A stretch of 64,000 bases of DNA from BJ22 sp021298375 (GTDB taxonomy: Bacteria; Planctomycetota; Planctomycetia; Pirellulales; Pirellulaceae), in contig JBKDOL010000103.1 in assembly GCA_046343015.1 (NCBI GenBank), positions 1-64,000 of the forward strand. Direction: 5' to 3'. Positions 27,063 through 36,241 of the stretch are shown here, piece after piece. Position 1 is the first letter of the stretch; every line of letters starts with the position of its first letter. The notes beneath the pieces were generated by a model. The model worked only from the letters and a program-made list of their open reading frames with translations, made no database searches and was not told the DNA's origin. The position numbers and the translations under genes were made by a program.

Positions 27063-27708
27063 CATCTCTGCACCCGAACTATTGAAATCGATCATCCCAC
27101 CGAAGGCATTGTTTCGGGATTGGCATTCACCGATTCCATGCATCCGTGTGTTTAATGATGGAAGTTCAGGTTCTCGCTTCGGAAGTCGCACGATTCTTCG
27201 GCCTGACACCATTTGGCGGCGACGCAGTTCGTCACCGATGCGATGAATATCGTTACCCTGCTGGGCTGCAAGCTGATATCGAATCTCACGAGCTTTCTGA
27301 GTTATTGGGTTATGTGTCATCGGTTAATCCCAAACGTTCGTCTGGTGTACAAATCGTTGGTGGTTCAAAACCCGCGTTTCTGCAGACGCTCTCGATTCGC
27401 TTGCGAAGGGTTGCGTTTGCGATGTGCTTGAAGTTCTATGTCAGGAGGTATGTTGACCCGTTGGTCGCTGCAATGCAAGTGTGAAAAGCATCTCGCGGTT
27501 CCGTTTCTGGAATCGCTTTCGCAGCAATCAAAGCGGCTCTGCTAGCTGATCCGTCGAAGTCGCATCCAACAAAGGTAGGGCCTGGATTAGTTCAAGCCTT
27601 TCTCGAGCAGCCGACGTTACACCCGGCTCCACTTTCATCGATAACAAGTTGCGAAATATACAACTCGTACTGACTGGCGCATTATTCCCACCACTAGCGT
27701 CGGGGGAG
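27063..27708. other. Intergenic, no convincing gene
   Basis: This stretch has only overlapping short frames without a family pattern. Nothing further is recognised until the palindromic repeat at 27709. Confidence 0.5.
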
Positions 27709-27755
27709 AAAAGGGGTCGGGGGTCAAATCACGAATTGCCCCCCGTCCGCTTTTT
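27709..27755. repeat. GC-rich palindromic repeat, inverted copy
   Basis: The same element as at 827-873 in the opposite orientation (centre GTCAAATCACGAATTG), with two base changes in the right arm. It begins 5 bases after the stop of the lipoprotein gene at 27761-28168, again in terminator position. Confidence 0.85.
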
Positions 27756-27760
27756 CTCGT

Positions 27761-28168
27761 TTACTTCCCCATGAGAAGCTTGGCAGTGACTCTTGCGATT
27801 CCATTTCCGCTCGCGTTTGGCTTCGAAGGATTCAGGCCGATCGGCACCTCGACATCAGGTTGAGCGGTAAAGGTCGTTTCGATTTTTTCAGTCTTGGATT
27901 GACCGGTCCCAGCTTTAATCGTCCGCTCGTAGACCAGCCGGACTGAAGATACCCCCTTTTGAGCGTCGCTGATCGTTCCAGAGGCGATCGCGACACAGTC
28001 GCTGGTCGTTGTCTTTTTCGAAAAGTCCCCGTTGCGTTGCACTGGAATATCCACCGCGCCGCCAGCGTCAGGATCGGAGATTCTGATTGTCGAGACCGAT
28101 GTCCTTGGAGAACATCCGTAGAACGCGAGCAGCATGATTACCGGGAGAATGCCAACCGATGACTTCAT
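27761..28168 (-). CDS. Small lipoprotein, hypothetical
   Basis: A 135-residue protein with a lipoprotein signal: hydrophobic MLLAFYG followed by Cys19, so the mature protein should be lipid-anchored. The rest is a beta-rich domain (STIRISDPDAGGAVDIPV, TIKAGTGQSKTEKIETTF). The family is not recognised. A palindromic terminator follows. Confidence 0.7.
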   Translation of the reverse strand: MKSSVGILPVIMLLAFYGCSPRTSVSTIRISDPDAGGAVDIPVQRNGDFSKKTTTSDCVAIASGTISDAQKGVSSVRLVYERTIKAGTGQSKTEKIETTFTAQPDVEVPIGLNPSKPNASGNGIARVTAKLLMGK

Positions 28169-28207
28169 GGGCTATTACCTTGTTCGTTTAAAGACCCGCC
28201 ACGCCTT

Positions 28208-28291
28208 GCCCGGCAGAGTCACCTGCTATTGAAAGCAGATGATTCTGCCCAGGCGGCGGGCGTGGCGAAGGTGATGGTGGAGGAGTATGGT
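28208..28291 (+). pseudogene. Integrase C-terminal remnant
   Basis: The frame reads ARQSHLL...DDSAQAAGVAKVMVEEYG. It aligns without gaps to the end of the integrase at 25631-25706 (AQQSYLL...DDFAKAAGVAKVTVE). By hand, 59 of 76 bases match. Nothing of the catalytic core precedes it. It is the tail of a second, related integrase that was deleted. Confidence 0.7.
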
Positions 28292-28410
28292 CAAGCTGCG
28301 TTGAGGGTACTCCCCGTTGATTCTCAAAAAAAGTGTTCGCAATCGAACGTTTGATACAACCACCAAGTGGACTCGGGCATTTGCCGAGCGAGTGGCTGGC
28401 AGGCGTAAAG

Positions 28411-30828
28411 TTAACTGCCCTTGTAGGGAACCGGAACTTTTTGGAGCTTGAACGGATGGGTCTGCGGCTTTCCAGTCTTCTCGGTTGCTCGGACAATCAC
28501 CGACCGAATCTCTCGCCCGTCAGGCAGTCCGCCGAAAGTGTACGACTGCGTGCTATTGGACTGAGCCTCTTGTCCGAACGTCCTACCTCCGCTTTCACCC
28601 TTACTTTCACCTGCACTGCCGCCTGAAAAACCACTCGCAAAACCACCGGCACTGCCACCCGCATTGCCACTGCCGCCTGCACTTCCCGACGAACTCGGAT
28701 AGTGAAACACGCCTTCGCTGTCCTGAATCAAGATCTCAAAGGCATCTTGTTGTTCCAAAATTGACTTCATCATCGCCTCGGCATTTCCGAACTGGTTCCC
28801 CCGCTTTTTGATAATCTGCGGAAGGGCCAGGGAGACGTGAATGCCGCGATCATTGACTTGGACATCTTTGAGCACAAACGTGTGTCCACCGCTCTTCCTG
28901 GTCGCTGGCTCTCCATTCGTGAATTCCACCTCAATCCGACGCCCGGGAGTAACCTTGAGCACACCGGAAATCGTCAGGTACTCGGTGTCATTTTCCTCCT
29001 GGAAGTAGACAATCATTTCACCTGAACGTCCCTTCTCGAAAGCGGAATCGTAGAAGTTGAATGAGCCAGGCCCCATCCATTGGACCGGGTTTCCTTGATC
29101 ATCGACGGCCTTCATGTTTTCCAGTTCGAAGATCCCCTTGTCACTGGAATCGACCTTCATTGCGACAGCGAGGTTGGGGCGAACGAGAGCGCCACTGCGA
29201 CCGGAGGTGACGCTGCCGGATGTGGAACCAGAGCCACCGGCAAATCCGCCCGAAAAGCCCCCCGCACTGCCTGAAGCGTTCCCGTTACCCCCAAAAGACT
29301 GCTCGTTCCTCTGAAAGCTGCTTGATGAATTCTGGACTGAACCATTCTGAACCTGCTCGAGCAGCATGTTGGCTGCCGGATTGGACGTCGGCTTCAACCC
29401 CAGTGTCATTTGATCAATCGCATCCGTCTCGGTCACCTTGATGACGAACTTCCCTGCATTGGCAGTGATCGGTTCCTCTTGTTCGTCATTTTCAACAACG
29501 CCATTCGATTGCGGAGGCTCACTCGTTTGCTGCTGAGCGCTCTTCGCGATTTGCTGATCTGTTCCACTGCCCGATTTTTCCTCCAAACCTGGCTGCCCCA
29601 CTAGAAGCATAAGCAGCCAAGCACCAATCGAAGCGCATGCGAGCCATGGTGTTACCATTACCAATCTCCTGAAAAGAGTCTTTGAACGAGACTTCCAGCC
29701 GGTCTGAAAAAACGACTTTGGAATAGGAACCAGTTGAGGCTGCTCGACGTGTGCCAAACACTGCTTGAGTAACGCTGCCACTTCTGCAGCCGACTGGAAT
29801 CGCGAGTTCTTGTCCTTGCTGAGCAATCGGCGAATGATCTCTGCGAACCACTCCGGCAGTTCTGACACCAAAGAGCGAACCGAGGGCGGGTTGACGTCGA
29901 TGACTTTGCGGATGACTCCATAGGGAGTCGATGATCGAAAAGGCGAGCGCCCACTGCTGGCTTCATAGAGCACACACCCCAGACTAAACAGGTCGGTGCG
30001 ATAATCGAGTTCCTCATCGCGAGCCTGCTCCGGAGACATGTACTCGGGCGTTCCAAGCAGCGTGTTCGTACCGGTAAACCGCAGATCGTCGATCGCTTTG
30101 GCAATCCCAAAATCCGTAATCTTGACTCGATCCACATCACTCTCTAACAGGATGTTTGCCGGTTTGATATCGCGATGAATAAGTCCCTGCGCATGGGCAG
30201 CTTCAAGCCCGGCCGAAATCTGCAAGCCAATTCTCAGAACTTCCCTCAGGCTGAGATGCCCGCGATATTGCAATCGAGACTGCAAAGATTGCCCACGCAC
30301 AAAGGTCATCACCAGGTACGGATTGCCCTGCCACTCTGAAATCGCATGGATACCCACGACGTTATCGTGAACTACCGCGGCAGCAGATTGTGCCTCGCGA
30401 AGGAAGCGTTGCTTGAAGACTTCGCTTGGAATCAGCACAGGGGCCAGCATCTTGACCGCGACGTAACGATTCAATGAGGGATCGAAAGCTTTGAAGACGA
30501 CTCCCATGCCGCCACGACCCAGCAGCCCAACAATTTCGTAAGTGCCGATTCGCCCCATCATGCGAGGATCGTCCGATGGCCCCATTAGTCTTTTCAGAGC
30601 CGCCAAGTCCTCCAGCCCGGGAGTCGCATCTGCGTTTTGCTTGTCACTCAAACAGTCTCGAAGTGCATGCCATTCGTTTGCAGACGCAGTGCTTTCCTCG
30701 AGCCGACTCCTGCAGGAGGGACATCCCGACAGATGCATCTCTAAATCCTGGAGTTCGACGTCGGACAACTCGCCTCGAAGAAATCGAGCCAAGGACTCCC
30801 TGTCATAATGGGTATGGTTCAATTTCAT
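28411..30828 (-). CDS. Membrane Ser/Thr kinase with zinc-finger N-terminus
   Basis: An 805-residue protein. The N-terminus is an anti-sigma-type zinc finger (H32, C36, C39). The kinase domain spans about 96-360: GRGGMG loop, K126, HRD with D220, DFG with D239. A membrane helix is at about 388-410. The outer part contains a beta-type domain between two Gly/Ser/Ala-rich low-complexity stretches (around NASGSAGGFSGGFAGGSGS and GSAGGSGNAGGSAGGFASG). It starts 16 bases after the ECF sigma gene stop, so sigma and kinase share an operon; the zinc finger could bind the sigma factor, and the kinase could regulate it. ECF factors partnered with such kinases are known in planctomycetes. Confidence 0.92.
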   Translation of the reverse strand: MKLNHTHYDRESLARFLRGELSDVELQDLEMHLSGCPSCRSRLEESTASANEWHALRDCLSDKQNADATPGLEDLAALKRLMGPSDDPRMMGRIGTYEIVGLLGRGGMGVVFKAFDPSLNRYVAVKMLAPVLIPSEVFKQRFLREAQSAAAVVHDNVVGIHAISEWQGNPYLVMTFVRGQSLQSRLQYRGHLSLREVLRIGLQISAGLEAAHAQGLIHRDIKPANILLESDVDRVKITDFGIAKAIDDLRFTGTNTLLGTPEYMSPEQARDEELDYRTDLFSLGCVLYEASSGRSPFRSSTPYGVIRKVIDVNPPSVRSLVSELPEWFAEIIRRLLSKDKNSRFQSAAEVAALLKQCLAHVEQPQLVPIPKSFFQTGWKSRSKTLFRRLVMVTPWLACASIGAWLLMLLVGQPGLEEKSGSGTDQQIAKSAQQQTSEPPQSNGVVENDEQEEPITANAGKFVIKVTETDAIDQMTLGLKPTSNPAANMLLEQVQNGSVQNSSSSFQRNEQSFGGNGNASGSAGGFSGGFAGGSGSTSGSVTSGRSGALVRPNLAVAMKVDSSDKGIFELENMKAVDDQGNPVQWMGPGSFNFYDSAFEKGRSGEMIVYFQEENDTEYLTISGVLKVTPGRRIEVEFTNGEPATRKSGGHTFVLKDVQVNDRGIHVSLALPQIIKKRGNQFGNAEAMMKSILEQQDAFEILIQDSEGVFHYPSSSGSAGGSGNAGGSAGGFASGFSGGSAGESKGESGGRTFGQEAQSNSTQSYTFGGLPDGREIRSVIVRATEKTGKPQTHPFKLQKVPVPYKGS

Positions 30829-30844
30829 GGTCTGACTCGCAATC

Positions 30845-31438
30845 TCATTGAGTTATCGAATCCTCGTCCAACTCGGCGGTTCTCTGCTTGATCCGTTGCA
30901 TCACCCGCGACCGGGCAATGTAGACGGCCCCGACCGACTTTCCGATTCTTTCCGCGACCTCCTGAGCCGAGATTTGCTCGATCGCCGTATCCCAGAATGC
31001 AGTCCACGTTGCCGGTTCAAATTCACCACGAACTTGCTGGGCAACCCACCGGAGCGTTTCCCGCTGCCACTCAAGATCAAACCAAAGCGAATCGGCCTTG
31101 TCGGGGCATTGATGAAGTTGCTGCAAGGAAGTCGTCCCGCCTGAGGCCTGATCCTTTGGTCGCCTGCTCAATGCGTTCATCGTGGCATTGCGAACCACGG
31201 TTTGAAGCCACGTCCTGAACCGAGCTCGAGCAGGATCGGTCTTCCATTTGCCGATGTTCTTCAAAACCAACAGAAGCACTTGCTGAGCCAGGTCTTCGGC
31301 GTCGTCAAATTGCAGTTGTTTACGAAGAGCAATCCGAACAATGATGGGACGATAAATGGACGCAAATTCTTCCCAGGCAGCATCGTCACCGCCGTCCTGC
31401 AATCGCTGGATCAAGCTATGTCTAGTCTCAGGAGGCAT
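30845..31438 (-). CDS. ECF sigma factor
   Basis: A 197-residue sigma factor with two domains. Region 2 includes FDDAEDLAQQVLLLVLKNIG (DAEDLAQQV is the core-binding helix) and RFRTWLQTVVRNATMNALSR. Region 4 is TAIEQISAQEVAERIGKSVG and AVYIARSRVMQRIK. It belongs to the planctomycete type paired with Ser/Thr kinases. The kinase gene follows after 16 bases on the same strand. Confidence 0.93.
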   Translation of the reverse strand: MPPETRHSLIQRLQDGGDDAAWEEFASIYRPIIVRIALRKQLQFDDAEDLAQQVLLLVLKNIGKWKTDPARARFRTWLQTVVRNATMNALSRRPKDQASGGTTSLQQLHQCPDKADSLWFDLEWQRETLRWVAQQVRGEFEPATWTAFWDTAIEQISAQEVAERIGKSVGAVYIARSRVMQRIKQRTAELDEDSITQ

Positions 31439-31952
31439 GGTCCGTAGGGTCTTCCGGGAAGTTCCGTTTTCGCGTCATGTGAATACACACATGATGGCAA
31501 TAATTCCTTTCAGAAAAAGTTGCCAAATTGCCAGGTTACGCATTTCTTCAGGCGACCTTGGCATCGCGGCTCAGTCGGAAAGAGCTCGACGATGTTCCGC
31601 AACCGGTCATAGCATCGAAGCGCACCGCAAAAACCGCGTTTATCGATCGCCAGCCGAGCCAACTCTTGGATCGGAGATGCGCTTTTTCGGTCTATTCTCA
31701 CCGTCCCCGCGCTTCAAAACGCCGGACAATCAGTTCGAATCACCCCCTACACTGCGAAACAGCCTAATTTCGCTCGAAAAACGGGGTGTTCGCGGGAACT
31801 CTGGCGACTAACCGGGCGACTCACCACGGGGCAAGGCAGCGAACCAGCCGAAGCAGCACTTGCAAACAGGCAGGTGCAGGAAAGCCAAAACCATTGGCCA
31901 GAAATGCAAAAAACCCAGGAAGAACCAGGGTTTTGCAGCGAGTCATTTAGCA
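31439..31952. other. Intergenic, no gene seen
   Basis: The 514 bases between the ECF sigma start and the tRNA-Ser 3' end show only short frames without coding character. The last part shares a short block (TGGCCAGAA at 31895) with the sequence before the other att copy (24123). Confidence 0.5.
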
Positions 31953-31978
31953 TCAAAGCGGAGAGGACAGGATTCGAA
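31953..31978 (+). repeat. Putative att site in the tRNA-Ser 3' end
   Basis: 26 bases identical to 24188-24213. It covers the T-loop, the 3' acceptor strand, the discriminator base and 6 bases beyond the tRNA gene. The tRNA itself is intact, as expected for the side of an element that restores the gene. Confidence 0.75.
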
Positions 31979-32047
31979 CCTGCGGTACGGTTTGACCCGT
32001 ACACCGATTTAGCAAACCGGCGCTATCGACCACTCAGCCACCTCTCC
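31959..32047 (-). tRNA. tRNA-Ser (anticodon GCT)
   Basis: An 89-base class II tRNA. Acceptor strands GGAGAGG and CCTCTCC pair fully, the D-arm is GGCTGAGTGG, the anticodon loop reads TTGCTAA, there is a long variable arm, and the T-loop is TTCGAAT. The CCA end is not encoded. Its 3' end contains the putative att sequence. Confidence 0.96.
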
Positions 32048-32799
32048 AAAATCAACTTGGCCGAGCCGGGTCGCTGCGAGATCCGAAATCCTCGCATCGA
32101 ACCAGAACCATCGGCCGCGGAACGGAGTGACCGAACCCGTTCCCCGCTGGCGAAGCGTCCACCTCGCAAGCGTTGCTCGATTGTGTCCCAATCGACTCCC
32201 TTTTTCAAGCCGCTCCCCCGTGCCCCCTCAAACTGTTCACCCAGAACGGTTCAGCCTGTTCCGGTCAGACAAGATAAGCCGCGCTTTTTTGCTCCCAGAA
32301 GACAGCGACACTGACTGGCAACGCGCCCAAAACCGAACCCGGGCTGAACCGGCAGGCCTTCGAATCATACGGCAAAAACGGCCGGTTTCCGCGGACTTGC
32401 GATCCATTCGCCAGTCAGTAGACTATTGGCTCGCGGAAAAGTTCAGAGCCCCGGCCCACCCGCTTGCCTCTCGCGAGGTATAGTTGGAGTCTCCCCGCGG
32501 CGAACCCCGCTTGATTTTTCCGGTCTAGGAAATCGAGTCTGGACAGCCTGACTGGGCCAGCTTGGCTGGGTCAGCTTGGCTGGGATAGCGGAGGCGGCGG
32601 CAAGGGAAGCTGCTACCCACGGTGAGCCAAGGCAAACAAACAACCGAGGCAAGCTGGGATTGCTAAAAAGGGGTTGCTAAAAAGGGATTGTTAAAAAAGG
32701 ATTGTTAAAACGGGGCGACGAACAGTCCCCTCTGGTTAGACAAACACACAATCTAAAGTCCAGGTAGAACGTTACCTAAAAGTCTCAGCAAAACATCTT
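32048..32799. other. Intergenic, degenerate short repeats
   Basis: No gene is seen in these 752 bases. Around 32655-32716 there is a degenerate tandem pattern (ATTGTTAAAAAGGG-like, four units) and around 32545-32590 a short repeat of CAGCTTGGCTGGG. Confidence 0.5.
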
Positions 32800-32873
32800 G
32801 GCGGGGTAGCTCAGTTGGTTAGAGCACCGGCTTCATAAGCCGGGTGTCGCCGGTTCAAGTCCGGCCTCCGCTA
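32800..32873 (+). tRNA. tRNA-Met (anticodon CAT)
   Basis: A 74-base tRNA. The acceptor GGCGGGG pairs with CTCCGCT, allowing G-U pairs. The D-arm is GCTCAGTTGGTTAGAGC, the anticodon stem CCGGC/GCCGG holds TTCATAA, and the T-loop is TTCAAGT. Position 1 pairs with 72, so it is not the initiator. It is most likely elongator Met; an Ile tRNA with modified CAT cannot be excluded. Confidence 0.93.
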
Positions 32874-32968
32874 CTTTCATCTTCAAATGACGTTTCATCG
32901 TGACAGGCCGGCGGGAATCTCCGCTGGCCTGTTGTCGTTTGGGAAGTGAAGAAGCCAGGAAACGCTGG

Positions 32969-34711
32969 TCAGCCTGCTCGAAGCGGCCACCACCGTCCGG
33001 CGACCATCGCTGCGAGCGACAACCACCCACAAAGCACCCACGGCCAATCCCCCACGATGCGGTAAGCGCTGAGTCGGCCCTCACCCCGTTTGAGGCTCAC
33101 CGGAAAATAACTGGTCGCCCGCCGGGGGCCCTGCTCCAGAATCCGCCCCTGGGCGTCAATCCAAGCCGAGAAACCCGTGTTGGCGGCAACCACCATCGGC
33201 TTGCGCATCTCCACCGCGCGAAACACATTGCAGGCCAGATGCAAGTCGAGGCAACTCGTCCCGAAAAACCAACCGTCATTGGTCGCATTGACCAGCACGT
33301 CTGGCTCTTCCCCCCGCGCCGCCAAACTCCGAACTTGCCGCCGAATCAAATGCGGAACCGTGCTCTCAAAACAAATGCTCGGACACAGCCGCACACCCGC
33401 CACCTTAATCGCCACTGCCGATTCGCCTTGGGCGATTCCCCGCCCGACCGGTGTCAACTGATACAACCACGGAAACCACTCCCCAAACGGGAGATACTCC
33501 CCAACCACAACCCGGTGAATCTTGTCATAACGATTTTCAATTTGGCAATTCTCGCCGATCAAGGCGACCGAGTTGAAACTCACCTCGTTCAGCAGGTCGT
33601 AGCTGCCGACCCCGGTCAGCAGCGGCAAGCACCGCTCACAGGCAGCGTCGGCCTCGCCCGCGATTGGCAAGACACCGAGCGAAGACTGATAGCAGAGCGA
33701 AAAATCGCGCCGCGCCCGCTCCAGCAAAGCCTTCTGCTCCGCATCAGCCACCGCTTCCAATTCAGTCGGCAGCACGAGCGTCTGGACAAAAATCGTCTCC
33801 GGCCAAATCACCAAGTCGGCCTCGGGATGCTCCTTTCGGGCGGCGATCGTCAACTCGCGGTATTGCTCAAACTGGGCAGCAAAGACCTGCTCCAATTCCT
33901 CGCGCGTCTCGGGAAATGTCGTATCGATGGCCCCCTGAATCACGACTGCCTCGAGGTCGGCCTGAGCGGCTGCCTGCTCCTGCAACTGCCGTTTCTTTTC
34001 GTCGCTCAACTTGCCCGAAAATTCCCCCAGCGAACCGGCGCCGAAGAGACACACCCCCAGAAACAGAGCGAGCACGCCGGCAATCTGCAGCACCAATCCC
34101 CGCACCGCTGCTCCGCGAACTTGTCCGCCGATGCCATTGCGTATCCGCTGTTCCAGTAACAAGCCCCCCGCGGCCAGCGCCCCGCTCATCGCGAGGAGAA
34201 AGCTGAGCAAGTAAGCACCGCCGAGTTCGGCCACCTGAATCACCAGCGGCTGGCGATACTGCGAGTGACTCAGCAAGCCCATGGCAAAGCCAGTCAAGAA
34301 ATTCCCCCGAATCCACTCCAATCCGGCCCAACCGATCGGAACCGCCAGCCAAAGCGGAAGGCGACCGCGCCCATGCAACCACCGCGCCGCGACCAGAAAC
34401 GCCGGCACGTAGCTCGCACAATAAGCTGCCAGTAACGGCCAAAAAAGCCAAAGTGCCGGGTGCGGAATCGGAATGAAGTAAAGCAGCCCCAGCCAGAGCA
34501 ACCAAGCAGCCAGCGCAATCCAGCGCCACTCGCGCCGCGTCAAGCTCCGTGGAGTTGCCACGATCATCGACCAGGGTATGAGCGCAGCCCAAGCCAAACC
34601 AGCCCAGCCAACCGGCGGCAATGCCAACCCGTAAAGCAATGCCCCGAGAAACGCCAAACCAGGGACTGACCCCACTTCCCGCAGGGCTTTCTCTTCCGTG
34701 TCCAAACTCAT
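32969..34711 (-). CDS. lnt: Apolipoprotein N-acyltransferase
   Basis: A 580-residue membrane enzyme that adds the third acyl chain to lipoproteins. Six or seven hydrophobic helices fill about residues 15-225, including the typical GWAGLEWIRG region. The CN-hydrolase domain follows from about 250: Glu305 in VIWPETIF, Lys397 in NRYDKIHRV and Cys447 in CPSICFES form the expected catalytic triad. VVVGEYLPFGEW and NATNDGWF are further family blocks. The N-terminal part before the CN-hydrolase contains a longer linker than in E. coli Lnt. The gene stands alone. Confidence 0.94.
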   Translation of the reverse strand: MSLDTEEKALREVGSVPGLAFLGALLYGLALPPVGWAGLAWAALIPWSMIVATPRSLTRREWRWIALAAWLLWLGLLYFIPIPHPALWLFWPLLAAYCASYVPAFLVAARWLHGRGRLPLWLAVPIGWAGLEWIRGNFLTGFAMGLLSHSQYRQPLVIQVAELGGAYLLSFLLAMSGALAAGGLLLEQRIRNGIGGQVRGAAVRGLVLQIAGVLALFLGVCLFGAGSLGEFSGKLSDEKKRQLQEQAAAQADLEAVVIQGAIDTTFPETREELEQVFAAQFEQYRELTIAARKEHPEADLVIWPETIFVQTLVLPTELEAVADAEQKALLERARRDFSLCYQSSLGVLPIAGEADAACERCLPLLTGVGSYDLLNEVSFNSVALIGENCQIENRYDKIHRVVVGEYLPFGEWFPWLYQLTPVGRGIAQGESAVAIKVAGVRLCPSICFESTVPHLIRRQVRSLAARGEEPDVLVNATNDGWFFGTSCLDLHLACNVFRAVEMRKPMVVAANTGFSAWIDAQGRILEQGPRRATSYFPVSLKRGEGRLSAYRIVGDWPWVLCGWLSLAAMVAGRWWPLRAG

Positions 34712-35083
34712 GGTTTGTCCAAAATCATGGTTGCGTCCTGCTGGGCCCTTTCCTTAGTTTCCTGAAAACCGTTGCCCGGTTCCCCACCCACACTCCCACC
34801 CGTTCTCCGGGGTCAGCTTATCTCGCCTGAGCCAGAGCCAGAAGCTCGTGACCTCAGGACGACCCATCACCGGCACATCGGTTCGATTTCCGCACTTCGA
34901 CTGGAGCCCAAGGGGAATGGAGCCATCGGCAATCAGGACAATGACCGCAGGCCCAGCAGCGGCCCAAGGTCCGCTCTGCAGTCCTTAGTTAGCCAGCAGG
35001 TACAAGCGGAGCAATCCGGAGTGATACTTGTCCGCCCTGGCGGCCCAGGCACCTGAGCGGCTTGTGAACCGTTCAAGTCAAAG
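34712..35083. other. Intergenic, no gene seen
   Basis: 372 bases between lnt and the DUF1080 gene. No RNA gene, repeat or convincing frame is seen. Confidence 0.5.
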
Positions 35084-35788
35084 CTACTTGGCGGAATCGG
35101 GCAGACGTTTCACCGTAATGTTCCGATACCAGACCTTGTCGCCGTGGTCCTGAAAGACAATGTGACCGGTCGGATTGCGGCCGAACTTTTCCCACTTGGC
35201 AAATTTGCTTTTGCCGTAGCGGGACGTCCAATCATCGCCAGCCAGTTCGGTCTCACAAACCTTGACGCCGTTGAGCCAATGTTCCAAGTGATTGCCATTG
35301 AGAACGATGCGGGCAGAATTCCATTCGCCCACCGGCTTCAGCTGCTTGTTTTCCGGCTTGTACATCGCGTAAATCGCCGCAGCCGAGGTAAACGGATTTT
35401 TTCCGTCACCGTGGACGTCATCGTCAAGGATCTGGTACTCGGGTCCACTGAAGTACGGGGCTGGATCGCCCAGCGATACGCGGTACATCACACCGCTGTT
35501 GGATCCCTTGTCGACTTTCCATTCGAAGTCAAGTTGAAAGTTGGCGTACTCGTCCCGAGTCACCAAGTCACCGCCCCCGGAACCATCGAAGTGAATGGTG
35601 CCGTCGACAACTTTCCAGCCTTTGCCGATCGCTTCCTCCTTGTAGCCGCGGAATTTGTCGAGGTTGCCCCCTGCCTGAAACAAAATCTCCGCGTTGCCAC
35701 TCGGGTCTTGTCCCGCCAGCGGGGCAAACGAAGCGAAACCAACAATCAAACAGCACAGAAGCGACCAAGCATGACGGCTCATTGACAT
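35084..35788 (-). CDS. DUF1080 (3-keto-disaccharide hydrolase-like) exported protein
   Basis: A 234-residue exported protein. Residues 1-26 are a signal peptide (LLCCLIVGFASFAPLAG). The DUF1080 sandwich is evident from DLVTRDEYANFQLDFEWKVD, KGSNSGVMYRVSLG, EYQILDDDVHG, NGNHLEHWLNGVKV and the closing IVFQDHGDKVWYRNI. DUF1080 domains are abundant in planctomycetes and are lectin/hydrolase-like; some act on 3-keto-glycosides. The enzyme activity of this member is not known. It is a single-gene unit. Confidence 0.94.
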   Translation of the reverse strand: MSMSRHAWSLLCCLIVGFASFAPLAGQDPSGNAEILFQAGGNLDKFRGYKEEAIGKGWKVVDGTIHFDGSGGGDLVTRDEYANFQLDFEWKVDKGSNSGVMYRVSLGDPAPYFSGPEYQILDDDVHGDGKNPFTSAAAIYAMYKPENKQLKPVGEWNSARIVLNGNHLEHWLNGVKVCETELAGDDWTSRYGKSKFAKWEKFGRNPTGHIVFQDHGDKVWYRNITVKRLPDSAK

Positions 35789-36241
35789 TCGCTGACCTAC
35801 CTAAAAGATGACAACCATTCGTTCCAGTGGCGGAACGCCGGTCCAATCTTACTCCAGCCAACACCTGTCGCAAACAGCAGAGCCGGCAAGCGTTTTCGCC
35901 GCCCCTCGCCCCACCGACCTGCACCGACGGATACAGCGCCAAACCAACTCTCGAACGGAGGCTAACCAATTCTGTGATCGCCAGGCAAGCCCGTGGTGGC
36001 CGGGCAAGCTCCGCAGCCAGTCGCGGGCGGGTTCCCAATCAAGGCCGAGTTGCCGCTGGAGACTCAACCGGCAGGCAAACAAGTCCCCCTGCCCGTCGCA
36101 GCAATCCAGCTCCAGACCAACGACAGCGACATGGCCACGAGGGAGCCGTGGCAAAAATCGAGAAGAGTGAAGGACTGTGGCGTATGAAAGGGTGCGGCGA
36201 GGCTGTGCCGGCAAGGCAGAAGTTTTCTCCCCAAGCTCTGC
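35789..36241. other. Intergenic, no gene seen
   Basis: 453 bases upstream of the DUF1080 gene. Several frames run through, but none shows a family pattern or a usable ribosome site. Confidence 0.5.

Noticed and set aside
27146..27484. 112-residue plus-strand frame in the gene-poor stretch
   Set aside because: No family pattern, no ribosome site and overlap with the upstream part of a minus-strand frame.
32900..34159. 419-residue plus-strand frame
   Set aside because: Antisense of lnt; rich in His/Arg/Pro, no domain.
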